A stretch of 64,000 nucleotides of DNA from Dipteris shenzhenensis (lineage: Eukaryota > Polypodiophyta > Polypodiopsida > Gleicheniales): NCBI GenBank assembly GCA_047967505.1, contig CM106538.1. The stretch is one strand, 5' to 3'. This document shows positions 30,516-39,257 of this stretch, in pieces (the stretch's first letter is position 1; every line of letters starts with the position of its first letter). The position numbers and the translations under genes were made by a program. The notes beneath the pieces are model-generated. The model had not been told where the DNA came from, made no database searches, and saw nothing but the letters and a program-made list of their open reading frames with translations.

Positions 30516-31170
30516 TCTGCTGCTCCTCCCCGCTCCCTTGCTGTCCCCATCTCCTTCAGCCCCTCCCTCAGCCCCCTCCCTTGCCCTCAGCCCCTCCCTC
30601 AGCCTCTCCCTTCCTCCTCCTCTCCCTCTCAGCCCGCTACCCCTTCCCCTCCTCTCCCTCTCAGCCTGCCCCCTGCCCTCTCAGCCCGCTCCCCCTTCCC
30701 CCCTCACCTGCTCCCTGCCTCAGCCCTCCCTCTACCCCGCTCCCTAACCCCCGCATCTCCACCCCTCTCCTCTACCCGCTCCCTACCCCCGCCTCTACCC
30801 CCCGCCTCTACCTCCCTCTCCTCTACCCCCTTCTCTCCTCTCCCGCTCAGCCCGCCCCCTCCCCTCTCAGCCCACTCCCCCTTCCTTGCTCCCCTGCTCC
30901 CTCTACCCCGCTCCTTGCCTCAGCCCTCCCTCTACCCCGCTCCCTACCCCCTGCCTCTACCCCCCTCCCCTCTACCCGCTTCCTTCCCCCCGCCTCTACC
31001 TCCCGCTTCTACCTCCCTCCCCTCTTCTCCCCTCTCCTCTACCCCGCTCCCTCCCCCCCACTTCAGCCATCTCCTCTACCCCCTCTCCTCTCCCCCGCTC
31101 CCTATCCCCCCGCCTCAGCCCTCTCCTCTACCCCCCTCCTCTTCTTCCTGTCTCCCCCTTCTTCCTTCTC
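30516..31170 (+). repeat. Pyrimidine-rich LINE-B leader, array unit 1
   Basis: About 650 bases of CCCTCTACCCCGCTCCCT-like units on the plus strand, beginning GGATCTGCTGCTCCTCCCC. All three forward frames are open over 230 codons or more only because the units lack stop codons; predicted Ser/Pro/Leu proteins here should be ignored. Position before ORF1 makes it the LINE-B 5' UTR. Confidence 0.7.
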
Positions 31171-31850
31171 CCGCAGCGTTTTTTGGAGCGGACGAAGCCT
31201 CAAAAGTGTCAGAGTCAGCCTCCTCACATCGATTGGCGATGGATATTCCGTCAGCCAATCCTACTCCACCTCCACCGGCCGTGAAAACTATTACTTTTTT
31301 AAAGATGAGTTACAGCAGCTCAAGAAGGACGTAGAGATCTACCACATTGCTCGCACGCATCTTCGGGTCTTACCCTTCCAGATCCCAAGCCAGAGACTAG
31401 ATGCTTGCGGCTCTCCCCCCAGACCTCACTCCACGATTGTTAGATGTTTGTCTTCTGGGACAAGGTTTTTTTAAGGTTGTGGTTTCGACCCATTGGAGGC
31501 AGCTAAGGAAATCTTTTCGCTCTTCATCAAATATCCCGGGCTTCCCCAGGTTTACCATCGACTTCTTTCTGTTATTGGGGAGCATTTCGGTGCAGTTGCT
31601 GAGATCCCACCCCTCCCTGGGTTGCCATTGACTGTAGCAGAGGCAACCAAGGCTGCTGGGGTACCTAGAGTTAGGGTCCTTTGTAAGGATCCGAACCTTA
31701 CGATGGACCATGTTATGATCCAGCGACCGGATGGTTCCTTTTTTTGCCAGAGAGTAGAGATTACAGGCTGGCAAGACCAATGCAGGATATGCAGGATCAT
31801 TGGACACTTTGCCAAGGATTGCCACAGGAAGACATGAAGCCCTCTAGTAC
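31171..31850 (+). pseudogene. LINE-B ORF1 fragment, array unit 1
   Basis: It begins near ATGGATATTCCGTCAGCC (31240). Compared with unit 4 it has lost eight bases (TAAATGCT) after GTAGAGAT and about 100 bases between GTTGTGG and TTTCGACCC near 31477, removing part of the DUF4283 core. The end keeps PRVRVLCKDPNLTMDHVMIQ and QCRICRIIGHFAKDCH, a CX2CX4HX4C knuckle. Joined to LINE-A ORF1 sequence at 31850. Confidence 0.75.
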
Positions 31851-32496
31851 AAGGTTTCCCCCCCTACCCCACAGCTTGTCTCCACAGTCAAAGATCTAGT
31901 TCACCATGAAGTACTGACCACAAAGAAGTTAGTGATTGTGGAGTTTGAGGCAAAGGTAAATAAGGATGACGTTCAGGAAAAGATTAAAGAACATGAAGCT
32001 AGGCGTGATCATGCTTTGAAGATTAGAACAGGGGGACTCCCCGAAGGATGGTACAAAGAGGAGGACTCTTTCAGTGAAACCTTAGCACATGTCAGTAGCA
32101 CATGTCAAAGCAACCATGCCTAAGATAGATTGGATGGTTAATAAGGATGATGCTCTCGATGATGATGATGAACTCGGAGCAACTCATATCTTACAGTGTA
32201 CAGGTCATGCTATCATTACGTTTAACTCACGGGATCTACGCATCAAGCTTCTCCAACAAGCCTACAAGTTGAAAGGAACTAAGATATGGATAGCTCAATT
32301 GAAAAATAAGGCAATGCAGTTAGCTAAGCACAATGCTGCTAGGAATGAAGAACTTACATGAGCTCAATTGAAAAATAAGGCAATGCAGTTAGCTAAGCAC
32401 AATGCTGCTAGGAATGAAGGAAAATGGGTAGTATACCGCGAGGGCGTAGCACTCATTGAAGAGTTTATATCCAAGCCAAAAGACTCTCAGTCTTAA
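31851..32496 (+). pseudogene. LINE-A ORF1 3' half, array unit 2
   Basis: Starts within ORF1 (SPPTPQLVSTVKDLVHHEV equivalent) fused to LINE-B. It has a 13-base insertion (AGTAGCACATGTC) near 32094 that breaks the frame. A 73-base tandem duplication covers GAATGAAGAACTTACATGAG and the following QLKNKAMQLAK region (about 32287-32425). The premature TGA is retained. Ends TAA at 32496. Confidence 0.75.
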
Positions 32497-32552
32497 AGTG
32501 ATGTATGGCCTTCCTGGGAGCTGCCCTCCCTAATCTGATGTACTAGTTGGTT

Positions 32553-32605
32553 ATCATGTTATCCCATAGACCTCTTGGTCTCCCGTGGACGTTAATAGAC
32601 ATTCT
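32553..32605 (+). repeat. LINE-A 3' tail, array unit 2
   Basis: Same GACCTCTTGGTC hairpin as unit 1, followed by CCGTGGACGTTAATAGAC and ATTCTTTC. One substitution in the terminal run distinguishes it from unit 1. Confidence 0.7.
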
Positions 32606-33160
32606 TTCATTCTGCTCCTTGGATTTCTCATCACCATCCTTATCAGGTTTTTTCTTCTTGCACCCCATGGCACACTCGTTGGTGTAGAAGCATATGACCT
32701 TTTTCTTCTTCAAATTTGAAGATCCGTCCTCTTGTCGGTTCTCCTTCTTTGAAGTTCCCTTCTTCCTTTTCCCTTGGCCTTTGCCTAGGCATTTAGAGCT
32801 TTGTCAACATCAGCGTCGTCATACATGTTCATTCGGAGTTCTTCCTCAATGATCACGGCCCAAAGCTTCTCAAAAGGAATCTGACCGCTCTTCTAACCCT
32901 TCGTCAGCTTCGTGATTGAAGCCTTGGTAGCTCTAAGATAGCTTGCTCTGTACAATCCTTGCAAAACAAAAGAAACGAAGATTGGTATCAAGATTTCACC
33001 CACCGAGTCTCAAACCTTAATTTTCCTGAGGAAGTCTTGGACTCTTTAATCTCATATAGATTCTTCGGGATATTCCATGTAACATGGACACTGGTCACCA
33101 GATTGATCAATGAAATCATGTTGTCTGTTGGTCTAAATGAGCAATGCGGTACGTTCTGTC
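32606..33160 (-). pseudogene. Copia gag fragment in antisense, array unit 2
   Basis: Same region as unit 1 but with the linker complete (KGTSKKENRQEDGSSNLKKK-like) and a longer UBN2 part including NIPKNLYEIKESKTSSGKLR. The knuckle-like stretch reads CFYTNECAMGC. Frameshifted in several places. Confidence 0.6.
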
Positions 33161-33825
33161 CTGGAGCTGCTGCTCCTCCCCGCTCCCTTGCTGTCCCCAT
33201 CTCCTTCAGCCCCTCCCTCAGCCCCCTCCCTTGCCCTCAGCCCCTCCCTCAGCCTCTCCCTTACTCGTCCTCTCCCTCTCAGCCCGCTACCCCTTCCTCT
33301 CCTCTCCCTCTCAGCCCGCCCCCTCCCCTCTCAGCCCGCTCCCCCTTCCCTCCTCCCCCGCTCCCCTCACCCGCTCCCTGCCTCTACCCTCCCTCTACCC
33401 CGCTCCCTTTCCCCCGCCTCTACACCCCTCTCCTCTACTTGCTCCCTACCCCCGCCTCTACCCCCCAGCCTCTACCTCCCTCTCCTCTACCCCCTTCTCT
33501 CCTCTCCCGCTCAGCCCACCCCCTCCCCTCTCAGCCCGCTCCCCCTTCCTCACTCCCCCGCTCACTGCCTCAGCCCTCCCTCTACCCCGCTCCCTACCCC
33601 CCGCCTCTACCCCCCTCCCCTCTACCCGCTTCCTTCCCCCCGCATCTATCTCCCGCTTCTACCTCCCTCCCCTCTTCTCCCCTCTCCTCTACCCCGGTCC
33701 CTCCCCCCCGCTTCAGCCCTCTCCTCTACCCCCTCTCCTCTCCCCCGCTCCCTATCCCCCCGCCTCAGCCCTCTCCTCTACCCCCCTCCTCTTCTTCCTG
33801 TCTCCCCCCTCTTCCTTCTCCCGCA
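33161..33825 (+). repeat. Pyrimidine-rich LINE-B leader, array unit 2
   Basis: Begins GGAGCTGCTGCTCCTCCCC at about 33164, then about 650 bases of CCTCTACCCCGCTCCC units. Unit order resembles that of unit 1 closely, so the minisatellite has been copied with the array rather than generated separately. Confidence 0.7.
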
Positions 33826-34602
33826 GTGTTTTTTGGAGTGGACGAAGCCTCAAAACTGTCCGAGTCAGCCTCCTCACCTCGATTGGCGATGGATATTTCC
33901 TCAACCAATCGTACTCCACCTCCACCGGCCGTCAAAACTATTACTTTTTCTAGAGACGAGTTATAGCAGCTCAAGAAGGACGTAGAGATCTACCACATTG
34001 CTCGCACGCATCTTCGGGTCTCACCCTTCCAGATCCCAAGCCAGAGACTGGATGCTTGTGGCTCTCCCCCCAGACCTCACTCCACGATTGTTAGATGTTC
34101 ATCTTCTGGGACGAGGATCTTTTCAGGTTGTTTTTAACACTCCAAAGGTTGCGAGCACAATGCTCAAAGCTGAGTTTTTACACCTGGGACACAGGAAGAT
34201 CTTCTTTGACGCCTTTGATATTGGTTTCGACCCAGTGGAGGCAGATAAGGAAATCTTTTCGCTCTTCATCGAATTTCTGAGGCTTTCCCAGGTTTACCAT
34301 CGACTTCTTTCTGTTATTGGGGAGCATTTCGACTCGGTTGCTGGGATCCCACCCCTCCCTGGGTTGCCATTGACTACAGCAGAGGCAACCAAGGCTGATG
34401 GGGTACCTAGAGTTAGGGTCCTCTGTAAGGATCCAAACCTCACGATGGACCATGTTATGATCCAGCGTCCGGATGGTTCCTTTTTTTGCCAGAGAGTAGA
34501 GATTACAGGCAGGCAGGACCAGTGCAGGATATGCAGGACCATTGGACACTTTGCCAGGGATTGCCCCAAAAAGAAGAAAAGGCCCAAGAAGCCCTCTCGT
34601 AC
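33826..34602 (+). pseudogene. LINE-B ORF1 fragment, array unit 2
   Basis: Keeps the complete DUF4283-like region: MLVALPPDLTPRLLDVHLLG, EFLHLGHRKIFFDAFDIG, IPPLPGLPLT and VRVLCKDPNLTMDHVMIQRP, then QCRICRTIGHFARDCP. It lacks the eight-base TAAATGCT (shared with unit 1) and has TAG where others have CAG at 33963 (shared with unit 3). Trp instead of a stop in the ARDWML region. Confidence 0.8.
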
Positions 34603-35197
34603 AAGGTTTCCCCCCCTACCCCACAGCTTGTCTCCACAGTCAAAGATCTAGTTCACCATGAAGTACTGACCACAAAGAAGGAAGTGATTGTGGAGTTTGA
34701 GGCAAAGGTAAATAAGGATGACGTTCAAGAAAAGATTAAAGAACATGAAGCTAGGCGTGATCATGCTTTGAAGATTAGAACAGGGGGACTCCCCGAAGGA
34801 TGGTACAAAGAGGAGGACTCTTTCAGTGAAACCTTAGCACATATCAGTAGCACATGTCAAAGCAACCATGCCTAAGATAGATTGGATGGTTGATAAGGAT
34901 GGTGCTCTCGATGATGATGATGAACTCAAAGCAACTCGTATCTTACAGTCAACAGGTCATGCTATCATTACGTTTAAGTCACGGGATCTATGCATCAAGC
35001 TTCTCCAACAATCCTACAAGTTGAAAGGAACTAAGATATGGATAGCTGAAGAACTTACATGAGCTCAATTGAAAAATAAGGCAATGCAGTTAGCTAAGGA
35101 CAATGCAGCTAGGAATGATGGAAAATGGGTAGTATACCGCGAGGGCGTAGCACTCATTGAAGAGTTTATATCCAAGCCAAAAGACTCTCAGTCTTAA
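34603..35197 (+). pseudogene. LINE-A ORF1 3' half, array unit 3
   Basis: Carries the same 13-base insertion as unit 2 near 34855 but not unit 2's later duplication. Premature TGA at 35060. The C-terminal frame then runs AQLKNKAMQLAKDNAARNDG and on to TAA at 35197. The upstream fusion to LINE-B reads through in one frame (34486-34875), a by-product of the junction. Confidence 0.75.
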
Positions 35198-35254
35198 ACT
35201 GATGTATGGCCTTCCTGGGAGCTGCCCTCCCTAAACTGATGTACTAGTTGGTTA

Positions 35255-35306
35255 TCATGTTATCCCATAGACCTCTTGGTCTCCCGTGGACATTAATAGA
35301 CTTTTT
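35255..35306 (+). repeat. LINE-A 3' tail, array unit 3
   Basis: GACCTCTTGGTC hairpin, then CCGTGGACATTAATAGAC (one G to A change in GACGTTAATA) and a T-run. Confidence 0.7.
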
Positions 35307-35862
35307 TTCATTCTCCTCCTTGGATTTCTCGTCACCATCCTTATCAGGTTTTTTCTACTTGCACCCCATGGCACACTCGTTAGTGTAGAAGCATATGACC
35401 TTTTTCTTCTTCAAATTTGAAGATCCATCCTCTTGTCGGTTCGCCTTCTTTGAAGTTCCCTTCTTCCTTTTCCCTTGGCCTTTGCCTAGGCATTTAGAGC
35501 TTTGTCAACATCAGCGTCGTCATACATGTTCATTTGGAGTTCTTCCTCAATGATCATGGCCCAAAGCTTCTCAAAAGGAATCGGACTGCTCTTTTGACCC
35601 TTTGTCAGTGCCGTGATTGAAGCCTTGGTAGCTCTAAGATAGCTTGCTCTGTACAATCCTTGCAAAACAAAAGAACCGAAGATTGGTATCAAGATTTCAC
35701 CCACCGAGTCTCAAACCTTAATTTTCTTGAGGAACTCTTGGACTCTTTAATCTCATATAGATTCTTCGGGATATTCCATGCAACATGGACACTGGTCACC
35801 AGATTGATCAATGAAATCATGTTGTCTGTTGGTCTAAATGAGCAATGCGGTACGTTTTGTAT
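35307..35862 (-). pseudogene. Copia gag fragment in antisense, array unit 3
   Basis: Near-identical to unit 2: full linker, CFYTNECAMGC stretch, IIEEELQMNMYDDADVDKAL and NLYEIKESKSSSRKLRFE. No unit-specific large indel. Confidence 0.6.
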
Positions 35863-36515
35863 TGGAGCTGCTGCTCCTCCCCCCTCCCTTGCTGTCCCCA
35901 TTTCCTTCAGCACCTCCCTCGCCCTCAGCCCCTCCCTCAGCCTCTCCCTTCCTCCTCCTCTCCCTCTCAGCCCGATACCCCTTCCTCTCCTCTCCCTCTC
36001 AGCCTGCCCCCTCCCCTCTCAGCCCGCTCCTCCTTCCCTGCTTCCCCGCTCCCTGCCTCTGCCCTCCCTCTACCCCGCTCCCTTTCCACCGCCTCTACAC
36101 CCCTCTCCTCTACCCGCTCCCTAACCCCGCCTCTACCCCCCGCCTCTACCTCCCTCTCCTCTACCCCCTTCTCTCCTCTCCTGCTCAGCCCGCCCCCTCC
36201 CCTCTCAGCCCGCTCCCCCTTCCTTGCTCCCCCGCTCCCTCTACCCCACTCCCTGCCTCAGCCCTCCCTCTACCCCGCTCCCTACCCCTCGCCTCTACCC
36301 CCCTCCCCTCTACCTGCTTCCTTCCCCCCGCATCTACCTCCCGCTTCTACCTCCCTCCCCTCTTCTCCCGTGTCCTCTACCCGCCGCTCCCTCCCCCCCG
36401 CTTCAGACCTCTCCTCTACCCCCTCTCCTCTCCCGGATCCCTATCCCCCTGCCTCAGCCCTCTCCTCTACCCCCCTCCTCTTCTTCCTGTCTCCCCCCTC
36501 TACCTTCTCCCGCAG
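35863..36515 (+). repeat. Pyrimidine-rich LINE-B leader, array unit 3
   Basis: Begins GGAGCTGCTGCTCCTCCCC at about 35865. About 650 bases; lacks one CCCTCAGCCCC unit near the start relative to units 1 and 2. Confidence 0.7.
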
Positions 36516-37299
36516 CATTTTTTGGAGCGGACGGACCCTCAAAATTGTCCAAGTCAGCCTCCTCACCTCGATTGGCGATGGATATTCCCTCAACCAATCG
36601 TACTCCACCTCCACCAGCCGTGAAAACTATTACTTTTTCTAAAGACGAGTTATAGCAGCTCAAGAAGGACGTAGAAATTAAATGCTCTACCACATTGCTC
36701 GCACGCATCTTCGGGTCTCACCCTTCCAGATCCCAAGCCAGAGACTGGATGCTTGCAGCTCTCCCCCCAGACCTCACTCCACGATTGTTAGATGTTCGTC
36801 TATTGGGACGAGGTTCTTTTAAGGTTTTTTTTGACACTCTAGAGGCTGCGAGCACAGTGCTCAAAGCTGAGTTTTTACACCTGGGACACAGGAAGATCTT
36901 CTTTGACGCCTTTGATATTAGTTTCGACCCAATGGAGGCAAATAAGGAAATCTTTTCGCTCTTCATCAGATTTTTGGGGCTTCCCCAGGTTTACCATTGA
37001 CTTCTTTCTGTTATTGGGGAGCATTTCAGCGCGGTTGCTGAGATCCCACCCCTCCCTGGGTTGCCATTGACTGCAGCAGAGGCAACCAAGGCTGATGGGG
37101 TACCTAGAGTTAGGGTCCTCTGTAAGGATCCGAACCTCACGATGGACCATGTTATGATCCTGCGCTCATATGGTTCCTTTTTTCGCCAGAGAGCAGAGAT
37201 TATAGGCAGGCAGGACCAGTGCAGGATATGCAGGACCATTGGACACTTTGCCAGGGATTGCCCCAGGAAGAAGAAAAGGCCCAAGAAGCCCTCTAGTAC
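36516..37299 (+). pseudogene. LINE-B ORF1 fragment, array unit 3
   Basis: Retains the eight-base TAAATGCT, so CSTTLLARIFGSHPSRSQAR and DWMLAALPPDLTPRLL are in frame (36695-37000). A TGA interrupts after FLGLPQVYH. The rest contains VRVLCKDPNLTMDHVMI and QCRICRTIGHFARDCP. Shares the TAG at the QQL position with unit 2. Confidence 0.8.
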
Positions 37300-37881
37300 A
37301 AGGTTTCCCCCCCTACCCCACAGCTTGTCTCCACAGTCAAAGATCTAGTTCACCATGAAGTACTGACCACAAAGAAGGAAGTGATTGTGGAGTTTGAGGC
37401 AAAGGTAAATAAGGATGACGTTCAGGAAGAGATTAAAGAACATGAAGCTAGGCGTGATTATGCTTTGAAGATTAGAATAGGGAGTCTCCCTGAAGGATGG
37501 TACAAAGAGGAGGACTCTTTCAGCGAAACCTTAGCACATGTCAAAGCAACCATGCCTAAGATAGATTGGACGGTTGATAAGGATGATGCTCTTGATGATG
37601 ATAATAAACTCGGAGCAACTCATATCTTACAATCTATAGGTCATGCTTTCATTACGTTTAACTCACGAGGTCTACGCATCAAGCTTCTTCAGCAATCCTA
37701 CAAGTTGAAAGGAACTAAGATATGGATAGCTGAAGAACTTACATGAACTCAATTGAAAAATAAGGCAATGGAATTAGCTAAGGACAATGCTGCTAGGAAT
37801 GATGGAAAATGGGTAGTATACCGCGGGGGCATAGCACTCATTGAAGAGTTTATATCCAAGCCAAAAGACTCTCAGTCTTAA
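37300..37881 (+). pseudogene. LINE-A ORF1 3' half, array unit 4
   Basis: Lacks the 13-base insertion, like unit 1, so 121 codons are open from 37381 to the TGA at 37746: ARRDYALKIRIGSLPEGW, DDALDDDNKLG and LKGTKIWIAEELT. The C-terminal frame continues to TAA at 37881. Confidence 0.75.
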
Positions 37882-37939
37882 AGTGATGTATGGCCTTCCT
37901 GGGAGCTGCCCTCCCTAAACTGATGTACTAGTTGGTTAT

Positions 37940-37992
37940 CATGTTATCCCATAGACCTCTTGGTCTCCCGCGGACGTTAATAGACTTCCTTT
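37940..37992 (+). repeat. LINE-A 3' tail, array unit 4
   Basis: GACCTCTTGGTC hairpin, CCGCGGACGTTAATAGAC, then TTCCTTTCTTTC. Closest of the four to the consensus. Confidence 0.7.
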
Positions 37993-38545
37993 CTTTCTTC
38001 TCCTTGGATTTCTCATCACCATCCTTATCAGCTTTTTGCTTCTTGCACCCCATGGCGCACTCGTTATTGTAGAAGCATATGACCTTTTTCTTCTTCAAAT
38101 TTGAAGATCCATCCTCTTGTCAGTTCTCCTTCTCTGAAGTTCCCTTCTTCCTTTTCCCTTGGCCTTTGATAGGCATTTAGAGCTTTGTCAACATCAGCGT
38201 CGTCATACATGTTCATTCGGAGTTCTTCCTCAATGAGCACGGCCCAAAGCTTCTCAAAAGGAATCTGACTGCTCTTGGACCCTTCGTCAGTGCCGTGATT
38301 GAAGCCTTGGTAGCTCTAAGATACCTTGCTCTGTATAGTCCTTGCAAAACAAAAGAAAAGAAGATTGGTATCAAGATTTCACCCACCGAGTCTCAAACCT
38401 TAATTTTCTTGAGTAAGTGTTCGACTCTTTAATCTCATATAGATTCTTTGGGATATTCCATGCAACATAGACACTGGTCGCCAGATTGATCAATGAAATC
38501 ATGTTGTGTGTTGGTCTAAATGAGCAATGCGGTACGTTCTGTCCT
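37993..38545 (-). pseudogene. Copia gag fragment in antisense, array unit 4
   Basis: Same fragment as in the other units with small deletions near 38168 and 38275. Minus-strand frames still show NLYEIKESNTYSRKLRFE and CFYNNECAMGC. Confidence 0.6.
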
Positions 38546-39195
38546 GGAGCTGCTGCTCCTCCCCGCTCCCCTTCTGCCCCCATCTCCTTCAGCCCCTCCC
38601 TCAGCCCCCTCCCTCACCCTCAGCCCCTCCCTCAGCCTCTCCCTTCCTCCTTCTCTCCCTCTCAGCCCGCTACCCCTTCCCCTCCTCTCCCTCTCAACCC
38701 GCCCCCTCCCCTCTCAGCCCGCTCCCCCTTCCCTGCTCCCCCGCTCCCTTCCACAGCCCTCCCTCTACCCCGCTCCCTACCCCCCACCTCTACACCCCTC
38801 TCCTCTACCCACTCCCTACCCCCGCCTCTACCCCCCTGCCTCTACCTCCCTCTCCTCTACCCCCTTCTCTCCTCTACCGCTCAGCCCGCCCTCTCCCCTC
38901 TCAGCCCGCTCCCCCTTCCTTGCTCCCCCGCTCCCTGCCTCAGCCCTCCCTCTACCCTGCTCCTTACCCCCCGCCTCTACCCCCCTCCCCTCTACCCGCT
39001 TCCTTCCCCCCGCCTCTACCTCCTGCTTCTACCTCCCTCCCCTCTTCTCCCCTCTCCTCTACCCCGCTTCCCCCCCCTGCTTCAGCCCTCTCCTCTACCC
39101 CCTCTCCTCTCCCCCGCTCCCTATCCCCCCGCCTCAGCCCTCTCCTCTACCCCCCTCCTCTTCTTCCTGTCTCCCCCCTCTTCCTTCTCCCGCAA
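38546..39195 (+). repeat. Pyrimidine-rich LINE-B leader, array unit 4
   Basis: Begins GGAGCTGCTGCTCCTCCCC at about 38547. As the last unit it is continuous with LINE-B ORF1 and ORF2, which shows that the CT-rich block is the leader of that element. Confidence 0.75.
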
Positions 39196-39257
39196 CATTT
39201 TTTGGAGCGGATGGAGCCTAAAAAGTGTCAGAGTCAGCCTCCTCACCTCAATTGGCA

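Noticed and set aside
30487-31474. Long overlapping Ser/Pro/Leu-rich open frames in all three plus frames, repeated at 33137-33985, 35838-36655 and 38486-39354
   Set aside because: They arise because CCTCTACCCCGCTCCC-type repeats contain no stop codons in any forward frame. They have no start context, no domain, and sit in LINE-B leaders.
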